Source: Asterella californica (Eukaryota; Streptophyta; Marchantiopsida; Marchantiales; Aytoniaceae). From it: a DNA stretch of 64,000 nt. This document shows, in pieces, positions 1 through 11,943 of this stretch. The position numbers and the translations under genes were made by a program. The stretch covers positions 10,565,501 through 10,629,500 of the forward strand of contig JAYKYS010000001.1 of assembly GCA_036924285.1 (NCBI GenBank), read 5' to 3'. The notes under the pieces are model-generated. The model was not told the origin of the DNA. It saw only the letters and a list, made by a program, of their open reading frames with translations, and ran no database searches. How positions within the stretch are numbered: the stretch's first letter is position 1; every line of letters begins with the position of its first letter.

Positions 1-995
1 GGGCATGAGAGAATGGTTGAAAAGAAATTCTGGTGGTTAGCTATGAGCAAAACTCCGTCAATCGCCAGGTGTCCATTCATCGAGTTTTGCAAGAAAAGAT
101 TGGTGGCTAGATATGAGAAACCCTCTCATTCATCACCTGTTGGTACGGGCAGTGCTTCCAGAAAACTTCGGAGATAAATCCTAAATGTTTTTAACCTGCA
201 GAAGTGGACTCAGTGACAAGGACATGGTAATCATCACACCAGTGACGACAGGGATCTGCTAAGCGAAGTTATCTCGTTTCATGGTAGTTGTTGCTGATAC
301 CGGACTTTAGAGCCTAGAAGGGACGCTAGTGGAACTTCCACAAGTCGCTTCACAAACGCACGAACTTCGAAGTATGCTTTCCCGAAGCTTGCCTTGTTGA
401 GAGCTGGGCATATCTTCTGAATCCGCTTGCACAGTCAGCTGGATCTCGTAAAGGTCATGATCATTCGACATGTGTGCACCGTATCTCCGAAATAAAAGAC
501 TGCTGTCGTGCATCGTGCTTCGTGCTTCCTGAAGCGGGACGCATTATTTGAACAACACGTATATCTGAAAGTACGTTCAGAGGGAATATCGTTCGGCACT
601 TTTTGACACACTGGTCCTTGTCCTTTTCGTCTTTCACCACTGGTGACTTGCCATTCACCGTCCTCATGTGGGGACGTCGAACCTTCCCCCCAAGGGCTAA
701 TCTCGTGAGACTGTAGACCTCACGAAGCTGTAAGGAGATAACTCTTTCCTTAATGTCTTTCTTACGTTAGACAAAATCGATATGATGCTTATCAAGCTTG
801 TAAGGCAATCGGTTTCGTAAGTGCGGAAGCCAAAGGTGATACGAGAAGCTGCAAAAAAAGACTTGAATATTCAAGTTATGATTAGATTAAGGCCTCATTC
901 TGTCAAGCAACATAAAATTGCATAACTTTATGGGCTGTATCCTAACTACGACAAAATTGTCCGATGCTTCTCCTTGCTCTTCTGAATTACTAACT
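1..995. other. Intergenic, no gene recognised
   Basis: I see no supported gene here. Short open frames on both strands lack recognisable domains or good start context. The stretch lies downstream of the minus-strand hydrolase gene that ends at 1723. Confidence 0.5.
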
Positions 996-1320
996 AAGCT
1001 TTACAAAATTTACCTAATATATAGTTCTTCCAGAGGTGTGGTTTTGAATTCCCGCTTCGAAGCGCTTTGCGAATCCAGGAACTTGTACTGCCCTGAAGTA
1101 CTAAGCTTTACAAAACCTACTACACTACTGTATGCGATATTTCAGATCTGGGGTTTCAAATTCCCGCTTCTACCCGACCTGAGAATCCAGAAATTCGTAC
1201 TTTTCTGAAGTACCAAGCTTTCCAAAAATCTTCTTTAACTCGGTATGTGATAACCCGGAGCTGGGGTTTCAGATTCCCGGATTTACATACCTTTCAGAGC
1301 CCCCGAATATTCGTACGAAA
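996..1320. repeat. Diverged tandem repeat, about 110 bp x 3
   Basis: Three imperfect copies begin at 996, 1103 and 1215, each starting with AAGCTTTMCAAAA. Each later contains a GGTTTYRAATTCCC-like block and a GAATCCAG/AATCC block before a GTACT end. Spacing is 107 and 112 bp. The copies have diverged by substitutions and small indels, so the array is old. It lies about 400 bp beyond the stop codon of the hydrolase gene. I assign no function. Confidence 0.6.
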
Positions 1321-1722
1321 GGGTGATGACAACTACGATTTCCTCTAATATGTACACTGAGTGATTAATAATCATCACGACCCACCTTAAAAATCGAGAC
1401 TCAAAACTATGGTACAAAGTACATCCTCGATCCTTGAAAGCACAAATTCGTTGCGTACACACACAAGTCCTCCTGGTCGCGGGCGTCGTCGTCACAGCCC
1501 ACGTTAAAATATAACAGGATAGTACGTCATCGGGGCCCATGAGCAAGGCCCTCTCTCGATTTCCTCGTGGAAGTTCATGATCCGGTCCAAACGAGCCTTG
1601 ACTCCATGCGGAGTGCGCTCTCGATCGCGCAGTATTTTAGTCCTGGCGACTATCTTGTGCTGCTGCTGAGGCGTAGGGCTGTCGATTCTAGGGAAAATTT
1701 TCACACCTCGTCCAGTGAACTA

Positions 1723-3864
1723 CTAGATTTTGAGCGTCGAGTTTATCTCCATGTCCTCGGCAGGTGACTCGAACTCGTCCAAAAACTCCCTGACGATGGC
1801 GTTGAAGTCCTTATACCTCTCAGCTTGAGGCATGTGGCCACACCCATTTAAAATCACCATCTGTGTGTTCCTCTTTCCTAATTGTCTGCATCGAAGGAAT
1901 TTACGGCTTCGTGTATGAGCAGCAGAAATTCGCGGTACCAAATAACTCTACGAATGAAATCACGCTCAATCTCCTCGAACACGCATTCACCGGACGAACG
2001 TCCGTTACCATCCGATTCGCCGACTCTTCAAGCAAGATTGAAGAATGAACGAGCTAATAAGCGCGTGAGGATGTTAGGAGAGGAAGGGGCTTACCGCTTG
2101 AGCTGGTAGCAAAGGTCGAAGTTTAAAATTTTATCATCTCTACCCCAAATGAGAAGTGCTTCCTGCGTTACCGAGGAGACAGTTAAGCGGACTCTTTGAG
2201 TTCGATTGTGTCGAAGCTTACTAAAACAACCGGACTCTGTAAAATCAAAAGAATTACAGATCTACTTCTATGGCAAAACGTGCAAAGATACCTGTCTCAA
2301 CTGTGGGAGCGGGGGACACTTCTCGGACCCAATGACTTGGTTTTGAAGTAGTTGTACTCTCCGGGGTCTCTGACTAACATTGTAGAAAGCCTGCAAGACA
2401 TCCCAGAAATTCTGCGTCAGCTTCGGCAACACCGGGGCAGCCAATGATGGATCACATCTACATGCCTCTAGGTGGGAACTCATAAATCAACGAGTACCAC
2501 TCCTCTCGAGCGTGTTCCATTACATGGTTAAAGAACCTATAGAATCTGGAGCTGGGATGAGAAACAAGCTCACCAGCGCTACAATTTAACCTGATGCTAA
2601 CGCCTAAAGAGCAGCTTCAAAATCAGCTTGGGTGCAAGAGTTTTATCGAGATCGTTTGGGCCCAGAGGTAGGTTGCCGTGGGCACTGCAAAAAGCAGTAG
2701 GAAGGAGGAGGTCTATGCTTACGTCAAGTTGTTGCTGGACGAAGAAATCAGGCAGATTGACTGCCCTCGAATACAGCAGACTGTAGAGGAGCTTCAAGCC
2801 ATCGCTGGTGGTGGGCAGAAGAATCTCGTCGATACGTTTCATTTCGTGGTCTCTCAACAGTTGGTCGTATGTTTCTGGTCTCATACAGACGCCGGTGCTG
2901 CAAAGCACTACCTTCTGGACCATGTCAGGGTACTTGTGCGCCATCCAAAACGCCACCAAACCACCATAATCCGTTCCGACCACATGTGCTTCCTGTAAGA
3001 CGAATAACCACATGAGGTCAACAACTACCTGTAAGAACTCTCCAGCACGCCAATTATCTACTCCTCAAACCTGAAACGAGAGGTCAGGTCTTGCAAAGGT
3101 CAGCAGCTATATATGAATGGATGAATGAACCGGGCCTTGGGACATGGACAACACTCGTGGCAGAACCGTAAGTGAACACAGGCGAAGAGGAGCTAGCCCT
3201 TGGAGCTGTACTCCAGAAGACAACCTGTCAATGGCGCCCGAGGAACTGATCCTTCCAAACAACCTCAGAAGGGAGGCTGCATTACTTGCAGCAACACATG
3301 GTCCTCTCTCAAGACTATCAAATAAACGCCAGTGATACGATCACGCTGCCTGGCAACTTTAGCCTTTGCAGATGGTTATTTCTTTAGTGAGGCAAAAGTG
3401 ACGCTAACCTTGATATTCAACTTGACGAGCAGATCATGCATACACTCGGCTTGGAAAATCTCCGTTCGTTGTTGATTCGTGGTAGAAGACGCCCCGAAGT
3501 AGATGAGGTCTGGGATGTAGACTCTGTACTCCTTTGTGAAGGTAGCAACTTGGTGCTCCCATGCGGTTGTACCATCCTCGCCGAATCCGTGCAGGAGGAG
3601 CAGCGCCTTCCTCTCGTTCAGGGGTTTAACATGCCACTCAGGAGTCTTTCCTTCACCTTTGTTGCCTTTCAGTCCACCTCCCCACTTCCGTTTCTGAGAA
3701 GCATCGCGCAGATGCACCCAGCAACGAATGGTGGTACCATTTTCCAGTCGTATAAACCTCGACACTAAGCCTTTAGATCGATAAAATGCACGCAGCCGGT
3801 GCATGCGGTATGTGACCAAACTTATATTCCACACTAAACATCCTCCCATCGTACAGTCCGCCAT
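1723..3864 (-). CDS. Alpha/beta-hydrolase fold protein, Asp at the nucleophile position (5 coding exons)
   Basis: The coding exons on the minus strand are 3864-3409, 2992-2723, 2390-2292, 2162-2095 and 1885-1723. Every junction is GT-AG, phases join cleanly, and together they give 351 residues. This is close to plant ABHD6/monoacylglycerol-lipase-like proteins of about 310-340 residues; the extra length is a basic N-terminal insert around residues 53-80. Visible landmarks are the oxyanion-loop HGFG at 92-95, PDLIYFGAS at 118-126, the nucleophile elbow GTDYGG at 158-163, WGRDDKI at 281-287 supplying the acid (probably D285), and GCGHMPQ at 312-318 supplying H315. The family normally has Ser in the elbow (GxSxG); here the codon is GAT, Asp160. 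Asp nucleophiles occur in epoxide hydrolases and haloalkane dehalogenases of the same fold, so this could be an altered or a dead enzyme. No stop or frameshift is present. The start at 3864 is the first Met of the open exon. Substrate and location are unknown; I see no clear signal peptide. Confidence 0.87.
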
Positions 3865-4032
3865 CTTGACCTAGCGCGATTTCTACCACGTTCTATCAAA
3901 ACGTTGGCCTTCGAACTGCCTGCCAACCAAAACTCTACTGCCGGATTATTCAGGATTCCCAATTCCAACTCTCCGAGATAATCCGTCGACTGCTCTCGCT
4001 GCACTCGCTTAAATGAGCAACAGAGAAATGAA

Positions 4033-4033
<1 letters not shown>

Positions 4034-4109
<76 letters not shown>
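4034..4109. repeat. (CT)38 microsatellite, GA tract upstream of the hydrolase
   Basis: An almost perfect CT dinucleotide run of about 76 bp reads as (GA)n on the strand of the hydrolase gene. It lies 170-245 bp upstream of that gene's start codon, so it is in its promoter or 5' UTR. In plants GA tracts are bound by BPC/GAGA-binding factors, so a regulatory role is possible but only inferred from position. Long open frames running through it on both strands are artefacts of the repeat. Confidence 0.9.
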
Positions 4110-4114
<5 letters not shown>

Positions 4115-4732
4115 GTAAAATTTCCAGGTACTGGAGAGTGGAGATATCTATCGAGCAAACATCCTCGTAGTTTCCTCCGAGAGGGAGGCGAGTGCTGCCT
4201 TCTTCTACGCCTGCGACGCAATTTGCCTCCACGGACGCGGGGGACCAAAAGTATTCCGGGCTGACTGGCTGGTTGCAAGAAGACAGCGATCGGTCGGAGA
4301 GTCCTCCTGGAAGCCAAGAGCTTCGATCTGAGCACCGACACACAGTGCTACTGAAGTGACTGAACCTTCCTTCTTTGTCGGGAAATGGAATCTGATGCAG
4401 CAATGCTATCCGAAAGCTGGTGGTCCTCGTTTCTGCTAGCAAGAGTTTTATGAGTTTGCTTCAGTTGTCGTCTGCCTCTGGGAAATCAGGACGTCCACAA
4501 TCCGCGGGGAGCGATGGAGCTCATCCGCGCTTTATAGCCCAGGCGAGACAGGCCTCTGCTCCGCTCAGACACACGCACAACAAACGAGTCGCAGAAAAGA
4601 CACTATGCGGGCATAGAATCAAGGAAGATATGGACTCGAAACTTCGTAACATCTGGCACCGAAACCCAAAACGAAAAGGAAAAAGAACTTTTACCGCACT
4701 CGCTTGTTCCTCTCACAACAACAAGAAATCAC

Positions 4733-4755
4733 TCACTCTCTCTCTCTCTCTCTCT
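4733..4755. repeat. Short CT tract before a possible 3' splice site
   Basis: A CT dinucleotide run of about 22 bp continues into TTTCCAG ending at 4761. It can be read either as a microsatellite or as the polypyrimidine tract of a plus-strand intron. Confidence 0.6.
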
Positions 4756-4761
4756 TTCCAG

Positions 4762-6601
4762 TGCTTGGCTCGACGTCCCCAACGCCATAGTTGGATTTCC
4801 TGCTCTGCCGCTCTTGCTGTTTGTGGACCCCACCCTACAAGGTAATGATGGCTAAGTGAGGCAGATCTTCTCTCTCTCGAGATCCACCCTCCCCTTTCCT
4901 CTGGTCTCCCGTCCCCACTCGTCCCATTCTGCCCATCGCAATTGTTTCATGGCCTGTACTATCCCGGCTCTTACGTACTTACGCGGTGGTAAGTACCTCT
5001 CTCTCTCTGAGTAGGCGCGTTACTCCTTGATCCCTCAATCGAATCTTACCCTTCTCTTCTTTACGTATTCTTTCTTTTCTTTTTCTCTTCTTTCACAGCC
5101 AAACGTTGCCGGGCACTTCGTTCCGGTTCGCCTGCGGGCTGCAGCCTGCCTGCCCGGCCCAGCCGTCGATTCTTTCTTCCGCGTACAGGTCATATCAGTA
5201 CGGTACTGAGCGAGATGCTTTGGCAGGACTTCGATGGGACTGGCAGAGTTTAGCCCGGCTTTCCTGCCGGATGCCGAAGAAAGGTTTGACTGTAGTTAGA
5301 AGCTAGAACTGTACCCAAACTTCCAGTTCACTCTAGCTGCCTCCGATGTGACGCTTCTACTCTCCGTACGGTCAGTAACCATATCGATCAAAGTTGGAGA
5401 TCGCGTAAAGGCCCAGCTCCAAGTTAGCCATGGCTGGAGCTGATTTGGAGGTAGAGAACAGTTCCTCTGGATTTGGCGGACTCGATCGAGCACTCGAGTA
5501 CGCATTTGTTTCTTCTCCACCTTCCTTGGTGCCAGAACAGCATCGGATTCTCGGCTATTCGTTGCCAATCTACTCGACTGTTTAGAGGACAACAATTTGC
5601 AGGCGCTTGTTGTAGCATAAGGGATCTACTTTCGTTATCTGTGGAGGCTTTATTAATTCAGTTGATCCCTCGGGGCGTGTTTCTGCCCTCGGTAGAGATC
5701 AGACAGTAGACAGATTACCGTATCCCGATCGGAAGTCGTCCTTCTCGTTCTCGTGAGCGCTAAAATCATCATGAGGCTTGCAGAATCTTTTCCTTCAGTT
5801 AAGAAAAATATGTTACGGATGTTATGGTTCTGGAGTTTCGCTGCTCGAGTCTGTAAGTTACTTACCTGCTTCGGCAGAAATCTTCAGAAAGTGGCCACAG
5901 TCCATCCATCCACCCACCAGAGCACCTTCACGGATATAATTTCCGTGCCTCGAGAGAGGTATATAATGATGATGACATGACGTTTAGGTCATGTAGTTGT
6001 TGTTACGAATGTGGACCTTCAGTCCGTTGCCGTACAGTTTCCACCAACTCATTTGTGGAATCAGCTGCATTGTCGAGCATCTTTCCCCGCGTTCGTTCGG
6101 GAAATACAAAGCTAATGATTGCACTTTCTGTTGCTGATGTGGCCCCTTGCATTACACCACCTTCAAAACTTCACCATCCGACATGCGAATCCACATTGCT
6201 TCAAGTCCAAGGTACATGTAATTGGAGAACTGTCACCGTGGAACTCGAAGCACATGCTAAGAAATCACTGACAGATCAGATTTCTGTATGTATGGGAGTC
6301 ACTGACTCACTGTGCGATATCGATGCCCAAACTTCCCAAATTTCCAAATGAGTGAACGAGTAGGGCCTCGGCCATTTCAGTCCGAGATCTAGAGTCTCAA
6401 GGTGCAAGCAGGAATAGGTTTGCTACACTCCAAAACGTTGCTAAAACCAGCTTCTGCCATAACTAACTTTGATCTGTGTCACATGAAATACAGGTATCTG
6501 TCCTAACACTGGGACAGTTCGCTACAACTAGCTTTGGCGTTTCCTTCAAAATCTCTGCCCATAAATCTGGCGGGGATCGCCTGAACCCCATTTGTCCACA
6601 A
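4762..6601 (+). other. Possible unidentified spliced plus-strand gene (candidate exons)
   Basis: Several short blocks are open and have good splice signals. 4762-4841 follows a CT tract and TTTCCAG and is followed by GGTAATG. A 110-bp candidate intron, 4989-5098, has GTAAGT and a long pyrimidine tract ending CACAG. The block 5099-5188 is 30 open codons ending CAG/GT. A 51-codon frame at 5430-5582 starts in very good context (GCCATGGCTG; MAGADLEVENSS). 5990-6112 is open after a TTTAG, and 6494-6601 is exactly 36 open codons between TACAG and GTAAGT. I cannot join these into one frame and recognise no domain, so this may be a divergent gene, a noncoding transcript or chance. It would be divergently oriented from the hydrolase gene. 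Confidence 0.28.
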
Positions 6602-7051
6602 GTAAGTACTCATCAGATCAGGTGAAGACGCGTCTCACACTTCGGCTTTTTCTGCCGGTTTCCGCGGTATGTTGTTCTGCATCTTGCCCCGTCCGTATCC
6701 ATGAGCCGAAAATATCAAGTCTGTCCTGAGCAACAGAAAATAAATTCTCCGGCGTCACCGGCCTACCTTCTCAGCACCATACTCAATTAAGAATAGACTG
6801 GCTCTTAGACACGTACCTGGATGTTTAAAAATCTTATTCCGGTGACGTGACCTGAATAGCTCGTCAGAAAGTGTTAAATATCGCTTTACAAGGATGAACG
6901 AACATTAGATTTTTTTTTGTTTGGATTTGTTTTTAGGCCTCTTTTCGCTGTGGGGCTTTCTGCAGCCGTATGCTGCTGCCCTTGCACAGCGTGAGTCCCC
7001 CCGCCAGGCGGACTCGACCCCACGCCGCTGGGGCTACAGGCGGATGGGGTA

Positions 7052-7075
7052 GCCAACAAGCTATTGCTTGTTGGC
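7052..7075. repeat. Hairpin, 9-bp stem
   Basis: GCCAACAAG and CTTGTTGGC flank a 6-nt loop. It sits at the edge of a GC-rich patch (about 6950-7100) inside AT-rich sequence. Function unknown. Confidence 0.6.
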
Positions 7076-7199
7076 AAACGAGCATTAGATACAGTCCTTG
7101 AGTTCCGCACCCGGATTGCCGGAAATTCAGATTCTACAAGCAGGTTGTACTGGTGACCAGACGGTAAACAGCACAATCGTCTCGGGAAAGAACTTACAC

Positions 7200-8536
7200 G
7201 CGCTTTCGGAGTGGGAAATTTGAAAAGTTACAAGCATTTCGTCGTATTCGCCAATAATGCATATTCGTCAGCGATTCTATAAAACTTACTCTCGGTAAAA
7301 GGCTATTCTTCTCTCTTTGGAAGTGTAAGTTGCCATAGAGCATGGAATACAGTTAGACTTGACAAAACCGAAACTTTCTTAAATGATAATTTCCAGAAAC
7401 AAGACAAACACACCATATTGGTTCTACAGTTAACCGAACAGTTAAAATTTCAGATTATCCATAAACTATATTTAATATTTACATATATATGAAAACATAA
7501 ATAATTTCTGAATAGAGACGTAAATCGTATACAGTAAATGATATTACACATTACATTACTCTATGTGAGTATCTGATATACCAAAATTATTTTTTGCTTC
7601 AATGGTCCTAACTAATTTATATCTTTATATCTTTATATCTTTATATATATTTCATCATTCAACTCATTGTAAACCCACCCTAAACCCGAAATATGTTTTT
7701 TTTTACAAGATCCATTATAAACTCTTTCTTTTCAAATCGAAACATGTTAAACCGCATAAAATATCTCATCTATCGAAATTCAAATCACAGTATCGTTTTG
7801 GAAGTCTAAACTGTCGTTCTGCGAATCTCTAGAGGTATGCGTATTATTCATCCTCTACACAGGTGGAGGTAGAGGCGAATATGCAAGATGTCTAACTGAT
7901 GACCAAACCTTTCCTCCTGGAAGAGTTTTGCTGTTAATTTGTTATCAGTTAAAAGATAGTTTTCTGTTCAGTACTTTCTTATGGTTTGTCGAACCTCGAT
8001 CTCTTCCTGTCACTTTACTTATTACTTTTTCAGGAGTGTTGCATCCACTTATACGGAAGCTTTAGCAATAACATGCAAAATGCAAGAAAATATTTAGTCA
8101 TGACTAAATTATATAAGAAAGAAAATTGGTAGAATACACGTATGTGTAATCGTTTTCTCGCCGGATGTACGGTGAAAGTATTGCAACAATTACATTAAAT
8201 ACAAAGAGAGATCTATAAACCGAAGGAGAATAAGTACAATATGCATGCAGAATGACTTATAGGGACTTTCTTTCGCTTGCTATATAAATATTATAAACGA
8301 AAATTATATATCAAATAGAAAAAATAATTAAATTACTATATATAGATGTTAACTATTAGCCCATGTTTGAAAATGAGAGAAGACCCAGATATAAACCAAA
8401 AGGTATGAGTCGACTGTTGCACTTCTAAAAATATATGTAAAAAATCTGTAACTATTTATACATTAATTTACTTTAAATTTAATTTATTATCTAACTTTCT
8501 TTGCAAAAATAATTAAATAATGAATTAATCCCTTGG
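7200..8536. other. AT-rich intergenic DNA
   Basis: This is low-complexity AT-rich sequence with tracts such as repeated TATCTT near 7620-7650. I see no gene. It begins the region (to about 23 kb) that is dominated by decayed repeats. Confidence 0.5.
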
Positions 8537-8577
8537 ATATTTATCTCTTCCATCTTTTTATGAAAAAGGTGAATATG
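8537..8577. repeat. Degenerate hairpin-A copy
   Basis: ATATTTATCTCTTCC and AGGTGAATATGCA match the two ends of the hairpin-A consensus described at 8625-8729, but the stem is weakened. Confidence 0.35.
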
Positions 8578-8624
8578 CAGGTGCTCTGAAAAGTCAAAAA
8601 CCTTTGTATTTTGACTGTTGATAA

Positions 8625-8729
8625 GCATGCATAGTCACCCTCTTCCGAGTTCAGAAGAGGAAGAAATGCATGTCCGTTTAATTTAATATCTAACCCTTCC
8701 GGCAGGAAAGATTAGGTATTAAATTAAAC
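8625..8729 (+). repeat. Double-hairpin repeat, copy 1 (order A-B)
   Basis: Hairpin A (8625-8672) has outer ATGCAT blocks and a CCTCTTC/GAAGAGG core stem. Hairpin B (8676-8729) is a 54-bp palindrome. Its arms begin GTTTAATTTAATA and end TATTAAATTAAAC, with CTAACCCTTCC facing GGAAAGATTAG around a 4-nt centre; about 22 of 25 arm positions pair. The same pair recurs in either orientation at 11.55, 11.94, 16.11, 24.12 and 43.66 kb, and single hairpins recur elsewhere. Confidence 0.8.
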
Positions 8730-11550
8730 ATCTGAGTAAAGTTATGTATTGATGAGTAAAGCTTCCCGCACTTTTATCTTCTGAAGCGCGATAGTCGGCT
8801 CAACACATATGGTTTTCACCTGCTCTCCTCATGTTTCCAGACATAGACTAATAAATCATGTTTATAAAATATTTTAATTATTTATATCTATTTAGTATAT
8901 ATTTTTTATATAATTCCTTGATAACAAAAGGCGAACAAAAGTTCCCAGAAGTTCATGCAGCATGCATATTGATTTCTCACAAAGAAATATACATATACAC
9001 ATGATTTCCGTCACGTCCTAGCAAAGACCATGAGCACTCCAATTAAACACCTAAAGTCAGAACCACTTACCCGAAACTTTGAAGATTACATTCGCTTTCA
9101 AGTTATACAACATATTATTTAAACTCTTCAAGTCTTGGATCCCCAGGAAAACTGAAGTGCTCCGGTAGTATCAACGCTATACTGTAACCTCTATATCTCT
9201 TACCCAATCTAGCGACTGATCGATCGTCATCCTCGTCTCTTTCTGAATGACTCTTATGTTTGTTATGTGTTAGTTAGTTGACACTTTCTTTGGGGATATA
9301 CAGTTTTTTTTTGGTGGTGGAGCGGAGAACTCAGATAGGGATATTTTTGAGGATTTATTTTCTCTTACGATTAAGATATTTGGATGTTTTCATTTGAAAT
9401 TTATTGACTTCTTAAGTGCATTAGCACTTATGCAGATGGAGAATTCTAGAGAGATTACTTTTCCGTTACTATCGTATGTTACTTATATATAATAGAGGAT
9501 TAGTATTGCCTGATGAAAGTTATTAGTGGAAGCTTTGTAAAAGAGAATTGAAAAAATTGTAAATTCTTCTATTTGTTAAGAGAAGTGGAATATTTATAAC
9601 TAAGTGCGTAGAACTCTTAACTTCCTTACTTGAAGAGGTTGCGCAGGTTGCTAGACATAGTTAATGTTCAGAGGGTTTTTTCTTTCCACCTTTGGTGCGG
9701 TGGTCTCGCAGTGTAGTGATACTCGCTTTGTATACCACTGTGAGGTTTGCTAATTTGTCAGTTTATGTTATTTCCATCAAGTTCGGAATGACAGTGGGAA
9801 GTTGGGAACGTCTTTCCCCCATTGATCCGCTTTTACCAACATCACCGTATCCATCCGTGACCTCATCGATGAGGGTTTTCCTGTCCCATCATCCTGCGTA
9901 ATTGTCGAGCTTATAAAGCAAAACTCAGTCATTCAGCTTTCTTCTTCCTTCCTCCGGAATCCACCGTTGGACCCATTGTTGTCGGTGTAAAAGCGCTCCG
10001 CTTGGATAAGATGAGGGTGGATATACCTAACGTTGGCTGTGTGGCAGATCGTCCCTCGATCTCGTTTCCACGTTGGGACCACGCTTCCTCGTCTGTGACT
10101 TATCCTTGGCTGCTGATGCGTTCTGATTGGATGCGGTAAGGAAGAGAACCGTTCGCGTGAAAGAGAGATCTGAGAGAAATTTAACTGCTCTAGGGGGTTG
10201 CTCCTCGGGAACGGACGGACTATTTTCATTCATTGTGGGCGGAGTGGTGTTCTTCTCTCTATCGATTACCATACCGTGCCGCTTTAAGTGGTATGTAATG
10301 GAACAAAACAGTATGAGACTTTGGCAGATGAACTTCTGTAGTTTCATGTCCTCTGTGTTCAGATGGATAGAAGAGGTATATGCACACCTATTAAGTTATG
10401 AACTAATACTTTTTTTGGAAGAATTGAACTTTTGCATTACAAGTATTTAACTTGTATTTTATTACTCACCAAAAAAACAATCATGATGAAAACATGAGAA
10501 CCGCTCCCGCGCACTTCACTTATATTAATTTTGTTCATTTGTCAACATCGAAGTCTAGTGTTGAACGGAAACTTCAGAGTAAACTTGTTTAATTTAAAAT
10601 TTACTTTAATTTGATTTAAAGTAAAAAATTTAGATAACTTTAATGCTTGTTTTTGTCTAGAAGTTTTCTGTATTGAATCAGTGTTCTACATATCTGCCTA
10701 ATGTATTGTAAAAAGAAAATTAAATCCTTTGAAAGCTAGTTGAGCAAACCGTTTATAACAATTATTTGTGGTATACCAATGCTTGTCCTCTTCCCTCGTC
10801 CCTGCGAAAGTTCATGTTGCATGCTAATTTGAACTTTCAAGTTTTTTCAACTTCTTCAGAACTTAGAAACGATACATCTTTTGTCTTTTGTACAATGCTT
10901 CCTTTGATGCCCACAAAACCGTCCGATTGTCTGAGTCTTCGTGAAGAGTAAGCATGCCTTCTTTCGTCGGCGCTGATGCGTATATCAGGCCAAAGTTTCT
11001 CCGTCGAGTTCGATTGTAACAAGGGCTCCTAACGACAGCTTTCTGTAACGTAACTATAATTCTGGGGCCGTACAAAAAACAACAACAAATATGGAAAGTT
11101 CGAAAATGAACGAGCTTGAAGATGAAAGTAATGTCATTGCCTTGTTTTCATGGCAGTTTTCTTCCAATTCTAAATAGCTGTGAATACGCATACTCAAACT
11201 AGTACTTTACTATGCCAAGACACATGCGTTTCGTGTGAAGCTTTTGCTTATAAAGTGGGAAAAGGCTTAGGAATTATTCACCATTGCGGCTGGAACACAA
11301 ATATGCATGCTAGATCAACTTTGTGCACTTTGTTCGTTTTTCATTATCAGAAAAGATGCAAGTGTTATCTGGAAATTCTATATTAATTTATTAAAAATAA
11401 TCAAGTTTATTTGTAAATTTTAAATGATAATTCCACCTTGAGTTACGAGATGCTCTACACATAACCCATAAAGCGAGTACGAACAGATGCATTTCCGAAA
11501 CTACAATTGCGTGAAGCTGCTAATAAACACACATTAATACATTCTGGGCA
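8730..11550. other. AT-rich intergenic DNA with degenerate repeats
   Basis: I see no supported gene. Short frames around 9.7-10.4 kb and 10.8-11.1 kb have no recognisable domain. A CATAACCCATAAAGC-type segment near 11460 recurs near 27025 and, inverted, near 28305, so part of this stretch belongs to the same dispersed repeat family as the hairpins. Confidence 0.45.
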
Positions 11551-11642
11551 TGAATTTATTACCTATATCCCTTCTCAACAAAAAGATTAGATAATAAATT
11601 TATCTATTTACCTCCTCTATAAGAAGAGGTGAATGTGCATGC
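11551..11642 (-). repeat. Double-hairpin repeat, copy 2 (order B-A)
   Basis: Hairpin B (11551-11604) has AATTTATTACCTAT facing GATTAGATAATAAATT. Hairpin A (11605-11642) has ATTTACCTCCTCT facing AGAAGAGGTGAAT. The order is inverted relative to copy 1, so the whole unit is in the opposite orientation. Confidence 0.7.
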
Positions 11643-11943
11643 TAGATTTTACAGGGGTTTTTCTGTAACTCCTGTAAGATCCTATTTTGGAGAACTTTTG
11701 TTCACTTTGTGTTATCATAACATATTTAAATGGTATTTATAAATCTAAAACTAAATGAATAAAAAGTTTCTTTATTCCAATCAACTGAACTAGAGATAAT
11801 AGTTTTGTATGTGTTGATTTTTAACCAGCCCACGAGTTACAAGGAGTTCCCAAGATAACCTATAAACGTAACGCATGAACACACACTTCAGAACTATAAG
11901 AGCAGTCCTTTACTTCTTACAGAAAATGAAAAACCTTACCTTT

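Noticed and set aside
3834..4442. Long open frames on both strands through the CT microsatellite
   Set aside because: They are open only because the dinucleotide repeat encodes Ser-Leu or Arg-Glu runs. The flanks show no domain.
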